In this document: one piece after another, positions 24,094 through 32,547 of the stretch
Numbering within the stretch: the stretch's first letter is position 1
Layout of the letters: every line of letters begins with the position of its first letter
IMG/VR virus record: IMGVR_UViG_3300012147_000006
Coordinates: 1-64,000 of that record
Source: a virus
Direction: 5' to 3' (one strand)
Length of the DNA stretch: 64,000 bases
The notes under the pieces: generated by a model
What the model saw: only the letters and a program-made list of their open reading frames with translations
What the model was told of the DNA's origin: nothing
The model's database searches: none
Made by a program: the position numbers and the translations under genes

Positions 24094-24375
24094 ATGGAAA
24101 TACTTTTCATACTCATAATAGTCGCAATAATTTTTCCCGCTTCAATTAAAAGAGAAAGCTCTACAACTGGATGTCCAAACATTTCTTTTGGAGGTGTGAT
24201 TACATATCCAGATGATTTAAGTTGTGAACATTGTGGTAATGAAGAGTTTGTTTACATGAGAGATATTGATTCTTCTACTTGGGATATGAAATGTCCAAAA
24301 TGCAAAGAGATTGCATATAAACATCCAAAACGAGAGGAGAGGCAGCGGCAAATTAAAGATATGCTCGATTGGTAA
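24094..24375 (+). CDS. Membrane-anchored zinc-ribbon protein (93 aa)
   Basis: Residues 2-16 are hydrophobic (EILFILIIVAIIFPA), followed by LSCEHCGNEEF and MKCPKCKEIAY, a C2-C2 zinc ribbon. Probably sits at the inner membrane facing the cytoplasm. Partner unknown. Confidence 0.78.
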   Translation: MEILFILIIVAIIFPASIKRESSTTGCPNISFGGVITYPDDLSCEHCGNEEFVYMRDIDSSTWDMKCPKCKEIAYKHPKREERQRQIKDMLDW

Positions 24376-24377
24376 AT

Positions 24378-24406
24378 AGAACATTTTTAAATTTATAACG
24401 TATAAC
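24378..24406 (+). promoter_or_regulatory. Class A promoter
   Basis: AGAACA 24378-24383 and CGTATAAC 24399-24406; seven bases to ATG 24414. Confidence 0.88.
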
Positions 24407-24413
24407 AAAAGCT

Positions 24414-24725
24414 ATGATGAACATCAATAAAATAAACATTATAAATAAAGAAGGCATGCTAACTCCAGAGGATAGAAAGAAACCCCTTGAGCATGGTTGC
24501 AATGCTTTCACCTTCAAATCTTGCATTGACCTATCAAGTGGCATTGAGGTCATCCCTTATGGTAATGCAAATAAATTTTCTCTTGACCAATACAGCCAAG
24601 ATGTAGCTTCTTTTATTTGCTGGTGGACTCACTTTGTAAAGAAAGACCTTAATGGATTTTCTGGATTTAGTCACGTTAAGTTTAGACTTCCAGAAGGAGC
24701 TGAATTAATAGACACTTCAAAATAA
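24414..24725 (+). CDS. Hypothetical protein (103 aa)
   Basis: Starts with ATGATG, so either Met is possible. Contains a Trp pair (ASFICWWTHFVKK). TAATG junction with the next gene. Not recognised. Confidence 0.8.
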   Translation: MMNINKINIINKEGMLTPEDRKKPLEHGCNAFTFKSCIDLSSGIEVIPYGNANKFSLDQYSQDVASFICWWTHFVKKDLNGFSGFSHVKFRLPEGAELIDTSK

Positions 24726-24961
24726 TGAACGAATTAAAACATTTCGGAAATTCATTTGGAGGTCCAGATAAAGATGTGTGCCAATCTTGTGGAAACGAGT
24801 CATCAACTATGTATTGGCAAGATGGTGTATGCAAGTCTTGCCAGGATGGTAGGAAAAAGACACTTGAAATTACAACACCATTTCTCATGGTCTTGGCTAT
24901 GATGATGTTTCCTCTGGCAATTATAGAAATTCTCCTAAATATTGCAACTTTAGGTATTTAA
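24725..24961 (+). CDS. Zinc-ribbon membrane protein (78 aa)
   Basis: CQSCGNESS and CKSCQDG form a zinc ribbon at 18-43; residues 55-76 are a hydrophobic helix (FLMVLAMMMFPLAIIEILL). Mirrors the 24094 gene with the order reversed. Function unknown. Confidence 0.75.
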   Translation: MNELKHFGNSFGGPDKDVCQSCGNESSTMYWQDGVCKSCQDGRKKTLEITTPFLMVLAMMMFPLAIIEILLNIATLGI

Positions 24962-24971
24962 AATAATTACA

Positions 24972-25284
24972 ATGCAGACTTTAAAATTAGCAGAAGACAT
25001 ATTTGATGCCCTTGAAACTGGGAAGCAAACAACCATAAGAAAAGGTCGAAGAGACATTCAGTTGGGCGACTTGAAGCTGGAGAGCGTTGAAGAAAATAGA
25101 CAAGAGATTGTAAACGTAATCAATGTGCATTACTGCAGGTTGGCAAACGTATACATAGGAGACCTTCAGAACGATGGATTTAAAAGACCATCACGACATG
25201 TGGGAGCAGATGAAGAGATTCTATCCAGAAATAACATTTGAAGATGAAGTTACAACAATAAAATTTACAAGATGGGAGATATAG
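24972..25284 (+). CDS. ASCH-domain protein with +1 frame change
   Basis: Frame one (MQTLKLAEDIFDALETGKQT ... NDGFK) has the ASCH start pattern, with GKQTTIRKGRRDI and GDLKLES. After an AAAA run near 25181 the family-like continuation (DHHDMWEQMKRFYPEITFED) lies in the +1 frame and ends at TAG 25284, while frame one runs into a short unrelated tail ending at 25241. Skipping one A restores a protein of about 103 aa. ASCH domains bind RNA or modified nucleosides (family knowledge). Confidence 0.7.
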
Positions 25285-25592
25285 CAGACATGATTCTTGA
25301 TGGAATCCTTGACGAACAGACAGGAGAATATATTGGACCAGGAGTCGGTTATCCAAGAACAATGGAGGGTAACAGTTCAAGAAATGGGATGTCAAACCCA
25401 AGCAACGGAGTTAATAACTACTTGGTTAAAAAAGGATTCAAGACAAAAGGCGAACGAACTGAAGTCATAAAAGAATTCCTTCACTCCATAGGTGTGAAAA
25501 CTGATAACATCAGCAAGGTAAAGATGTGCGAAATCATCAGCGAAGACTTTGGAAGCTTCAACAGATATTGTCAGAAAAAAGAGAAAAAATAG
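25272..25592 (+). CDS. MGDIADM-type hypothetical protein (106 aa)
   Basis: Begins MGDIADMILDGILDEQ, a start typical of an uncharacterised phage family that often has an extra Cys cluster, here absent. GYPR and a helical C-terminus (TEVIKEFLHSIGVKTDNI). Overlaps the ASCH end by 13 bases. Confidence 0.78.
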   Translation: MGDIADMILDGILDEQTGEYIGPGVGYPRTMEGNSSRNGMSNPSNGVNNYLVKKGFKTKGERTEVIKEFLHSIGVKTDNISKVKMCEIISEDFGSFNRYCQKKEKK

Positions 25593-25594
25593 TA

Positions 25595-25625
25595 TTGAAT
25601 TTTTGACAAATTTGTCGTATATTTG
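25595..25625 (+). promoter_or_regulatory. Bacteroidota housekeeping-type promoter
   Basis: TTG (25595-25597), exactly 20 bases, TATATTTG (25618-25625). Serves the RyR gene with a 26-base leader. Confidence 0.75.
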
Positions 25626-25651
25626 TGTATTAAAAATCATAAAAAAAGAAT

Positions 25652-25999
25652 ATGAAAAACAAGAAAAAGTTACAAATTGCAAAGACGTGCCACGAGGTGC
25701 ATAACGTACTTTGCAAAAACAATGGAATGCAAGTAATTCCTTGGGAAGATAAGTCTCCAGAGCATCATGCAATTGTTGCTGACTCAGTAGAGAAAATCGT
25801 AAAAGGAATTGTAAGAAGCCCACAAGAAGCTCACTACAATTTTGTAATTGGAAAGAGAAAAGATGGTTGGGAATATGGGCCTGATTATTCTACCAGAAAC
25901 AAAACCAATCCAAGACTTTGTAGTTTTGATGAACTGGAAGATATTGAAAGAGAAAAAGAAGAATACTTCTTTGCTGTAGCAAGCTCTTTTAAGAAATAA
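25652..25999 (+). CDS. RyR-domain protein
   Basis: 115 aa. The C-terminal half reads DGWEYGPDYSTRNKTNPRLC then SFDELEDIEREKEEY, the RyR repeat signature (usual WxYGxxxDxxxKxxPxLVPxxxLxxxEK). RyR domains occur in ryanodine receptors and in many phages and are thought to bind ligands such as nucleotides (family knowledge). A host-type promoter suggests early expression. A structured RNA follows. Confidence 0.85.
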   Translation: MKNKKKLQIAKTCHEVHNVLCKNNGMQVIPWEDKSPEHHAIVADSVEKIVKGIVRSPQEAHYNFVIGKRKDGWEYGPDYSTRNKTNPRLCSFDELEDIEREKEEYFFAVASSFKK

Positions 26000-26014
26000 G
26001 AAGCTTAAAGATAT

Positions 26015-26109
26015 ACCAAGTAGGCTGATTTTGGTTAAAGGGAGGTCGATACTCTCCATGTGTTAGGTTGCTACCATGCAACTGGTACTGGCCATGTAAG
26101 CCACTTGGT
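26015..26109 (+). ncRNA. Structured RNA with long closing helix (tRNA-like size)
   Basis: ACCAAGT (26015-26021) pairs with ACTTGGT (26103-26109), and after one bulged A GGCT (26023-26026) pairs with AGCC (26099-26102). Inside are a hairpin GGGAG (26040-26044)/CTCTC (26052-26056) with the 7-base loop GTCGATA (U33-like T, CGA in anticodon position), and GTTGC (26067-26071)/GCAAC (26078-26082). The 95-base span is that of a class II tRNA, but no TTCGA T-loop exists. Lies 15 bases after the RyR gene and before a terminator. It could be a decayed tRNA-Ser, a 3-prime regulatory RNA, or a new RNA. Confidence 0.5.
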
Positions 26110-26130
26110 TGTTTTTACAAGATATAATAA

Positions 26131-26173
26131 AAGAGGAAGTTTTTAGAACATTCCTCTTTTTTTTTCGTATAAC
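26131..26173 (+). promoter_or_regulatory. Composite terminator / class A promoter
   Basis: AAGAGGAA (26131-26138) pairs with TTCCTCTT (26151-26158) followed by a T-run; AGAACA (26145-26150) lies in the loop and CGTATAAC (26166-26173) follows the T-run. Same architecture as 8969-9008. Eighteen bases to ATG 26192. Confidence 0.87.
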
Positions 26174-26191
26174 TTTCAAACAACAGCGTTA

Positions 26192-27010
26192 ATGCATAGA
26201 GAATTACACATATCAGTCGGACTTCCAGGAAGCGGAAAGACATCCGCATTCAAAATACTTCACAAGGAAATGGGTAGACTCGCCAACTTAATTGAGTGCG
26301 ACCAATATTTGCATGGAGCAAGAGGAGGAAGATATAAAAACATGGAAGAGCTTATTAAAGATAGAAGCAGCTTGTTTGATAGACATACTTTTCTTGATGG
26401 GTTATTTCTTACAAGAAAAGATGTTGAAAAGGTTCTTGAAATTGCTTGTGATAGAAACAGGCTTCCATCACACGTAATAATTCACTATTGGAATCCAAAC
26501 GTAGAAGCTTGCATCTGGAACGACACGCACAGAAGAGATGAAGACTCTGCAATCACCATAGAGAATGCTAAAATTGATTCTATTAATGAAATAATGGAGG
26601 TCAAAGATATTGAAAAATATAAGAAGATAAAGTTTAGCAAAAAAACTTATAATGTTCAGAGAAAGCCAGAATGGAAAATGTTTTCTGATGAGCATCAGCT
26701 TTATGCAAATGAAGAAGGGGTTGTTAAGGGTGATTCATGGAGCCTTGGAGGAACTTGGCAGGATTGCTGGGGCAATTCTGGTTCTGTGTCTCCAAGTAAA
26801 GCGCCAGACTCAATGACAGAACTTGATGAGCTTCTTGAAAAAGTAGCACCATCAATATCATTCTTGCAATATAAGAACATTGCCAACAATTGCGTTAGTG
26901 TTCGTGAATTTAGAGAAGGAGATTACTACGGAGGTTCAACATATCATAATCAATATTTATTGAACTTACCTTGTCTTTACGATTACTTAAAAGAAAAAGA
27001 ATTGATATAA
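26192..27010 (+). CDS. P-loop kinase-like protein
   Basis: 272 aa. Walker A GLPGSGKT at 10-17, then LIECDQYLH around 33-41 (the D of kinase/zeta-toxin types) and a lid-like HRRDEDSAI segment after VEACIWNDT. This is the AAA_33/polynucleotide-kinase-like P-loop class that phosphorylates nucleotides, RNA ends or sugars. The C-terminal third (AYNEE to KELI) is Trp-rich and unrecognised. Followed nine bases later by the PARP gene, so the two are co-expressed; joint action on nucleic acid ends is inference. Confidence 0.82.
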   Translation: MHRELHISVGLPGSGKTSAFKILHKEMGRLANLIECDQYLHGARGGRYKNMEELIKDRSSLFDRHTFLDGLFLTRKDVEKVLEIACDRNRLPSHVIIHYWNPNVEACIWNDTHRRDEDSAITIENAKIDSINEIMEVKDIEKYKKIKFSKKTYNVQRKPEWKMFSDEHQLYANEEGVVKGDSWSLGGTWQDCWGNSGSVSPSKAPDSMTELDELLEKVAPSISFLQYKNIANNCVSVREFREGDYYGGSTYHNQYLLNLPCLYDYLKEKELI

Positions 27011-27019
27011 ACCACACAA

Positions 27020-28297
27020 ATGATAACAAAAGAGGACGGGCTGAGATATGCCAAACTAATACATGTTAGTGTAGACAACGGAAAGACAAGTCAGTCCAAC
27101 AAAGTCTACATAATGGAAGAGCAATCCAATGGAACAATTAGATGTACCTATGGAAGGATTGGTACAAAAATGGCTGTTGATGTTAAATCTTCATCTAAGT
27201 GGAATGCTACATATAACCAAAAGACTTCAGCTCGAAAAGGTTATGTAGACAAGACTGATGAAGCTGTAATTAAGCAAGCACAAAAATCTACTGGAATTGT
27301 AAATATCTCTGAAGCAGAGGTGCAAGCATTGTTTGATGACCTTATGGCATACGCAAACAAGTCCATTGGTGCCAACTATAAGATTACACAAGAAGATGTA
27401 ACACAGAAGCAGGTTGACAACGCACAAGCAATCATTGATGCTGCCGCAGTAATTGTGAGAAACAATTCTACCAAGGCAAATAAGATAGAGCCAATAAATG
27501 AAAAATTATTGGAACTTTATGCTACCATCCCAAGAAAGATGAGCAACGTTAAAGACTTCTTGCTAAATGAAGATGATTACACCATTGAAGAAATGAAAGA
27601 CTTCATTGCCAATGAGCAGTCTATTCTTGATACAATGGCTGGTCAGGTGGCAATGATTACTCAAAACGCATCTGATGAAGATGAGGAAGAAGAGGATGAA
27701 GTCAAAGCAGCGCCAGACCTTCTTGATAAGATGGGGCTTGAAGTTACAGAAGAGAAAGACCCAAAAGCAATTGCTCTTGTAAAGAAATTGCTTGGAAATA
27801 ACGCAAATCAATTAAGCAGACTGTTCAAGTGTGTAAATAAATCAACTCAAGCAAAGTTTGATGCACACTATGCCAATGCCAATTTAAAAAATAGATTGCT
27901 ATTGTGGCACGGTTCAAGAAATGAGAACTGGTTTAACATTATTCAGACTGGACTTCTTATTCGTCCATCTGGTGTTCAACACACAGGGTCAATGTTTGGT
28001 GATGGTATTTACTTTTCCAACAAAGCACAGAAGTCTATTGGATATTCATCTCTTTCTGGCTCTTACTGGGCAAGAGGAAATGACAATAAAGGATACTTGG
28101 CTTTGTTTGATGTACACATAGGAAGACAATATGATGTAACTTCATCAGACTCAAGTCTTTGTCAAAGCAAACTTGATAGCAAAGGTGATTACGATTGTAC
28201 TTTCGCACACGCTGGAAGCTCTTTGTATAATGATGAGATTATTGTCTATGAATCAAAGAGATGCACGATTGCTTACATTGTTGAACTTAATAACTAA
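27020..28297 (+). CDS. WGR-PARP ADP-ribosyltransferase
   Basis: 425 aa with PARP1/2-like order: WGR-type domain (about 5-80, core TYGRIGTK), helical regulatory domain (about 95-215), an acidic linker (SDEDEEEEDEVK) and an ART catalytic domain (about 285-425). The H-Y-E triad is visible: H297 (LLLWHGSR), Y331 (GDGIYFSN) and E406 (SLYNDEIIVYE). Zinc fingers and BRCT are absent, as in PARP2/3. It should transfer ADP-ribose from NAD+ to protein or nucleic acid, activated by DNA breaks through WGR (family knowledge). Phages usually use smaller Alt/Mod-type transferases, so this is unusual. Confidence 0.92.
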   Translation: MITKEDGLRYAKLIHVSVDNGKTSQSNKVYIMEEQSNGTIRCTYGRIGTKMAVDVKSSSKWNATYNQKTSARKGYVDKTDEAVIKQAQKSTGIVNISEAEVQALFDDLMAYANKSIGANYKITQEDVTQKQVDNAQAIIDAAAVIVRNNSTKANKIEPINEKLLELYATIPRKMSNVKDFLLNEDDYTIEEMKDFIANEQSILDTMAGQVAMITQNASDEDEEEEDEVKAAPDLLDKMGLEVTEEKDPKAIALVKKLLGNNANQLSRLFKCVNKSTQAKFDAHYANANLKNRLLLWHGSRNENWFNIIQTGLLIRPSGVQHTGSMFGDGIYFSNKAQKSIGYSSLSGSYWARGNDNKGYLALFDVHIGRQYDVTSSDSSLCQSKLDSKGDYDCTFAHAGSSLYNDEIIVYESKRCTIAYIVELNN

Positions 28298-28299
28298 AA

Positions 28300-28941
28300 A
28301 TGAACTCAAAACTTAAATTTAATGATTATATCTTTTCTCTTTTTAAAAACGCTGTTTTATTAAACATAAAAAGAGAAAAGATAAGAAATGCTTTTACTAA
28401 TGAAGATGAAAGGGATGAATTTTTTGATTCTGAAGAAGGTGAAAAATTATATAGTGATGAAGACGATTTTATTGAAAAAATTGTTGATGCTGTAGATGAA
28501 TCTTATGGAAAAGATATTTTAAATTTTAATACACCTGATGTAATGAAAATTGAATTCAAAAAAATTGGACATATAGCTCCTGATAGAACATATCATGATG
28601 AAATATATGAACAATACAATTATTCAATTGATGCAGTGATTAAAAAATGGGATAAATCTGATGAAATGCTAAGAAAAGATGCAGAGAAGTATTTTGATTT
28701 TTTAGTTAATCTAAACACAGACATTCAGAAACTCGAACCGTATCAATCGTACAGCGTGCAGCAAGATGGAAGATTAGTTCCAGGAGAAATAGGAAAATCT
28801 GAAGTTGAAGTTAAAGATTATATGATTTCTGGCGAACCAACTATTCCTGGAGTTATGTGTGATTGTGGCAGTACATACACTGAATATATGTGTAATGATA
28901 TGTGGCACTGTGGTATGTGTGATAATTATTTTGAAAATTAA
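28300..28941 (+). CDS. Acidic protein with C-terminal zinc finger (213 aa)
   Basis: Starts two bases after the PARP stop. Asp/Glu-rich helical body; the last 25 residues carry CDCGSTYTEYMC and WHCGMCDNYF, a likely zinc finger. As the gene directly following PARP it may be a partner or substrate (inference). Not recognised. Confidence 0.8.
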   Translation: MNSKLKFNDYIFSLFKNAVLLNIKREKIRNAFTNEDERDEFFDSEEGEKLYSDEDDFIEKIVDAVDESYGKDILNFNTPDVMKIEFKKIGHIAPDRTYHDEIYEQYNYSIDAVIKKWDKSDEMLRKDAEKYFDFLVNLNTDIQKLEPYQSYSVQQDGRLVPGEIGKSEVEVKDYMISGEPTIPGVMCDCGSTYTEYMCNDMWHCGMCDNYFEN

Positions 28942-28981
28942 TTAACTTAAAAACAAATAACCGTTTTTAAAAAAAAATAAC

Positions 28982-29227
28982 ATGAAAATATTAACAGCAC
29001 TTTCGTTATCATTAGGAGCAATGAGCCCTGTGGATGACGCTCTTGAAGGCACTGAGTCAATGACTTGGTATGAAACTTTAACAGAACAGCAAAAGACAAA
29101 TCTTAAGGAAGAGTCTTTCGAATTGCTTACAGGAACAAGCTACGATAGCATGAGCAAATTGTTCTCTCATGAACAACTTGTAAAGATTGCTTACGATAAG
29201 CTGAAGATTGAAGGATTTGACGTATGA
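28982..29227 (+). CDS. Hypothetical protein (81 aa)
   Basis: Weakly hydrophobic start (MKILTALSLSLGAMSPVDDA) that is too short and acidic for a confident signal peptide, then a helical body. ATGA overlap with a 22-aa frame. Confidence 0.7.
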   Translation: MKILTALSLSLGAMSPVDDALEGTESMTWYETLTEQQKTNLKEESFELLTGTSYDSMSKLFSHEQLVKIAYDKLKIEGFDV

Positions 29228-29292
29228 TAGAAAAATTAACAGACTGGCTAATAGCCAGGAGAAATAAGAAAAACCACACAACTGTTGATTAA
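29224..29292 (+). CDS. 22-aa basic peptide
   Basis: MIEKLTDWLIARRNKKNHTT then VD, TAA 29290-29292. Overlaps the previous TGA (ATGA) and forms an amphipathic basic helix. Possibly real by coupling; nothing else is known. Confidence 0.4.
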   Translation: MIEKLTDWLIARRNKKNHTTVD

Positions 29293-29363
29293 TTAGACGA
29301 TTCACCAATAGCTGAATTCTCAAAAGTTTTAAACACTATTCCATAAATAAGCGGGGGAAAAAT

Positions 29364-29392
29364 AGAACATTCTAAGTTTAGAAACGTATAAT
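29364..29392 (+). promoter_or_regulatory. Class A promoter
   Basis: AGAACA 29364-29369, CGTATAAT 29385-29392. The leader to ATG 29432 is 39 bases, long for this class. Confidence 0.87.
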
Positions 29393-29431
29393 AAAACGGT
29401 AAATAAATAATAAAAAATTAAACTATAAAAT

Positions 29432-29959
29432 ATGTACCACAGTAGAAGGGAAAAAGAATTTATAATTGATTTGTTTATAAATGACTTCAAAGTCTTTTTA
29501 TATGAAAGAATGATTAATGAACTTGCAGGAATAGAAGACGTAAATATTGACCTTAATAATAGCATTAAGCATACTATTGATTATCTGTTGAGTAGGTTGC
29601 ATTATAAAGAAGAAAAACTTACACAAGAAGAGATTGAAGAAATTGTTAATTCTTCTGATGGCAATGTTGTTATGATTGAAACCGATATGTCTATTGGAAT
29701 TAGTTTTGATTGGTATCGTTTTATGGGTGATTTAGATAAAGATGGTTTTGATGCAAACCTTGTTCTTTTTAATCTATATGATGTATATCCAAGAATAGCT
29801 TCTAACCTTGAAGATGATGATAAAGAGTTGAAGATAAAAGAATTAAGAAAAAGAGTGGCTGAATTTATTGATGAATGGTTTTTGAATGAGCAGATGTTAG
29901 AACACGCAAACAAAAAAAATATTGAGGAAAACTTTTTAAAGAAATCCTCTAAAAATTGA
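29432..29959 (+). CDS. Hypothetical protein (175 aa)
   Basis: Acidic helical protein; SIGISFDWYRFMGDLDKDGF in the middle and a C-terminal charged helix. Monocistronic under class A. About 80 bases without a gene follow; I see only a short GGC/GCC hairpin there. Not recognised. Confidence 0.82.
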   Translation: MYHSRREKEFIIDLFINDFKVFLYERMINELAGIEDVNIDLNNSIKHTIDYLLSRLHYKEEKLTQEEIEEIVNSSDGNVVMIETDMSIGISFDWYRFMGDLDKDGFDANLVLFNLYDVYPRIASNLEDDDKELKIKELRKRVAEFIDEWFLNEQMLEHANKKNIEENFLKKSSKN

Positions 29960-30039
29960 ACCATAGAAATTTTAATCATTTTGGCAAGCCGAAGGCCTTT
30001 TAGGTATAAAATTTTTGACACTGAACAATTTAGTAAATA

Positions 30040-30510
30040 ATGAGAAAGCATAAGGCAAGTTACATATATAGAATTGGTGATGAGATATTTGTAATATACA
30101 GATTGTCCCACTACTCTCGTGAACCACTTAAAGCTGTTGCAACTGGAATGGCATACGATGGACACGGAAACCACTCAAGTGACTTCCTTAGGAAGATGAA
30201 GAAGTATTCAATAGACACTGAAGATAATAGATATGAGTTCCTTACCGACAATAAATTAGATATGTGCCTGAGACTTTACTTGAAGCAATCAGCTGGAGCA
30301 GAAAGTAATAGACTCCCAGAGGAACAAGTTCCCAAGAGAGTGCTTGATTTCGGTGAAACGCTTCTTAACCATAAATTTAGAAAGATGGAGGATAGAGGCG
30401 AGAGAATCATTACACAAGTAATTAAACTCCTTGGAGATAAAGTAAAAGACCCGAAGAAAGCAAAAGAATTCCTTATGAAGAACCATAAGATTATAATTGG
30501 AATGGATTAA
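30040..30510 (+). CDS. Hypothetical protein (156 aa)
   Basis: Basic protein with an N-terminal beta part (SYIYRIGDEIFVIYRLSHYS) and C-terminal helices (GDKVKDPKKAKEFLMKNHK). No clear own promoter. Not recognised. Confidence 0.82.
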   Translation: MRKHKASYIYRIGDEIFVIYRLSHYSREPLKAVATGMAYDGHGNHSSDFLRKMKKYSIDTEDNRYEFLTDNKLDMCLRLYLKQSAGAESNRLPEEQVPKRVLDFGETLLNHKFRKMEDRGERIITQVIKLLGDKVKDPKKAKEFLMKNHKIIIGMD

Positions 30511-30512
30511 AT

Positions 30513-30541
30513 AGAACATTTCTAAATTTAGAACGTATAAC
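30513..30541 (+). promoter_or_regulatory. Class A promoter
   Basis: AGAACA 30513-30518, CGTATAAC 30534-30541; 21 bases to ATG 30563. Confidence 0.88.
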
Positions 30542-30562
30542 GCATAACTAAAAAACTACACA

Positions 30563-31132
30563 ATGAATTTTATCTACACAATACTATTATTCGCATTCAT
30601 ATCCGCAGTAGGATTTACTACTGGTACTTTCTTGCCTGCTGGCAATTGGTGGAACGCTGCAATTACTGTAGGAGTCATAGGACTAATAGCAAGCACCGTT
30701 ACTCTTATCATATCAGCATTTCGTAACATGGAGTTTAGAAATGAGATAAACAGACACTTCAACGAAATCAAAGAGAACCTAAGAGATGTTAAGTCCATTA
30801 AGAAAGAGATGAGTGAATATAAGGATGAGATAACCGACTCCTTGACCAAGCTGTACCCAGATTACGAAAAGGAAATGTTCAAGAACATGAATCCAAGTGA
30901 TGTGGAAAACATAAGCGCACTTATGATTAAGTATCCAGAGTTAAAGTTCAATGGAGTACTGGAGAATTATACCAACAAACTATCTAAGTACATTACAGAG
31001 TGCAACGCAAGAGAAAGATGTGTAAATGATTATTTGCGTAGAATAGAAAACGCTGAGACATGTGGGTGGATGCTAATAAAAGTTGCCAAACCAGCCTTCA
31101 TTCAAAAAATAATTGACCAAGAATTCGAATAA
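30563..31132 (+). CDS. Two-helix membrane protein with coiled coil (189 aa)
   Basis: Membrane helices at about 2-20 and 33-53, then a coiled coil (60-95, EINRHFNEIKENLRDVKSIK) and a helical cytoplasmic domain with several Cys. First of a membrane-protein group (30563-33744) under one class A promoter. Could be a holin-type or superinfection protein, but topology is the only evidence. Confidence 0.82.
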   Translation: MNFIYTILLFAFISAVGFTTGTFLPAGNWWNAAITVGVIGLIASTVTLIISAFRNMEFRNEINRHFNEIKENLRDVKSIKKEMSEYKDEITDSLTKLYPDYEKEMFKNMNPSDVENISALMIKYPELKFNGVLENYTNKLSKYITECNARERCVNDYLRRIENAETCGWMLIKVAKPAFIQKIIDQEFE

Positions 31133-31494
31133 TGGAAATAAAAGAAGGACAACTTGTTGAGGTGCCTTATCTTGTTGATGTTACTACAGGAAAAGTTATC
31201 TCTACCAATCAAAGCTATAATTACGAAACAGCCTACAAGAGGGATTCTAATTTTAGAAGACTATTGACATGGGTTAGAGTGAAGTTTATTGACTTAGATG
31301 GAACCTTTGTTGGTGAAGCTGAAAGGATTGAAAGAAACATGTGGTCCGAAGTTGTTATAGACATATTCAAAAAAGGACAACAAGCTAAAATTGACATAGA
31401 CAGAGTAACTGCAGTTGAAGTAGTAGGAAAAGATTTCTGCTATGGAGATAATGTTAGACAATGCAATTGTACAGGGCTTTGTAGAAACAAATAA
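31132..31494 (+). CDS. Hypothetical protein (120 aa)
   Basis: Beta-rich N-terminus (EGQLVEVPYLVDVTTGKVIS) and a terminal Cys cluster (FCYGDNVRQCNCTGLC). TAATG junction with the membrane gene before it. Confidence 0.8.
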   Translation: MEIKEGQLVEVPYLVDVTTGKVISTNQSYNYETAYKRDSNFRRLLTWVRVKFIDLDGTFVGEAERIERNMWSEVVIDIFKKGQQAKIDIDRVTAVEVVGKDFCYGDNVRQCNCTGLCRNK

Positions 31495-31496
31495 TT

Positions 31497-32159
31497 ATGG
31501 AAACAAAAGTAGGAAAAGGTTATATTCTCCCAGGAGAAACAAGAAAGAGGGATGCTCGTGAAATCGTCTGTACAACAGTCTGGATAATTCTATTAATTTC
31601 GTGGAGCACATTCATGATTGTCGCATCCATCAACACAGGATTCTGGAGCATGCCACTCAAAGATATGGTAGCATTGTTCCTTTTGTCTATTATCCCAACT
31701 CTAACATTCTTGATTGGATTTTTATTCATGATAAAAAGCCAGGAGCACGTTAGGACGCTGGAGTTCCTAATCCACAAGTATGATAGATGGAGTCTTAATG
31801 ATAATGCATACAAGACATACTACATTGTAGAGCAAGTCATACTCATAGAAAACTTTACTTATTACAAGTACACTGGAGATTCTATAGCTAAAAAGACACA
31901 GAAGGAACTTGAAGAACATTGCAAGTCATTGACAGGTAATTTATTTGTAGGACATGAAACACAAGAAGAAGCCATGAGAGAAATTATAGAAAACATAAAA
32001 GGATTCATTTCACATGATAAGGCGAAAGATAATGTGAAGATTACAAACATAAGCACATTGGAAACTTTCACAGTCGAAGAGCTTAAGGAAAAGTTTAAGG
32101 CAAAGGAGTTTGATTATCTATACAAATTAGAACAAGATGAAGAAGGAAAAGACAATTGA
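31497..32159 (+). CDS. Two-helix membrane protein (220 aa)
   Basis: Membrane helices at about 24-45 (TTVWIILLISWSTFMIVA) and 55-78; the rest is a charged cytoplasmic domain. Similar layout to the 30563 product. Not recognised. Confidence 0.82.
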   Translation: METKVGKGYILPGETRKRDAREIVCTTVWIILLISWSTFMIVASINTGFWSMPLKDMVALFLLSIIPTLTFLIGFLFMIKSQEHVRTLEFLIHKYDRWSLNDNAYKTYYIVEQVILIENFTYYKYTGDSIAKKTQKELEEHCKSLTGNLFVGHETQEEAMREIIENIKGFISHDKAKDNVKITNISTLETFTVEELKEKFKAKEFDYLYKLEQDEEGKDN

Positions 32160-32547
32160 TATATCAGACCTTGCTGGAGAATATAAACCAAGCGAAGTCG
32201 GTGGTCTAATAAAAGAATTGGATAAACGAATTAATTTGTCAGAATTCCCACACTATCTCGGTTGTGATGAATGCGACTTAATCGGTAGAAAGATTATATT
32301 AGAAGAGGATGTAATCAGCTGCTTCATATATGAGCCTGTAGAGTCAGATGATGGAAGACTTAAATATAAAATGCTTATCCTTAATGAGGATTTATTCTAT
32401 GACCATTCTGGCGCATTGACAAAGGTTTACTCAAGAGTTGACCCAGGTGAACATTACAAAGGAGAATGCTCTCTTATGGTGTATGCAAAAGAAGATGGTT
32501 TTATATTCCTAAAAAGGGAATCATATAGAGGAATTATTTTAAAATAA
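32137..32547 (+). CDS. Hypothetical protein (136 aa)
   Basis: Starts inside the last 23 bases of the previous gene. Acidic alpha/beta protein with CDECDLIG and DHSGALTKVYSRVDPGE. Soluble. Not recognised. Confidence 0.78.
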   Translation: MKKEKTIDISDLAGEYKPSEVGGLIKELDKRINLSEFPHYLGCDECDLIGRKIILEEDVISCFIYEPVESDDGRLKYKMLILNEDLFYDHSGALTKVYSRVDPGEHYKGECSLMVYAKEDGFIFLKRESYRGIILK

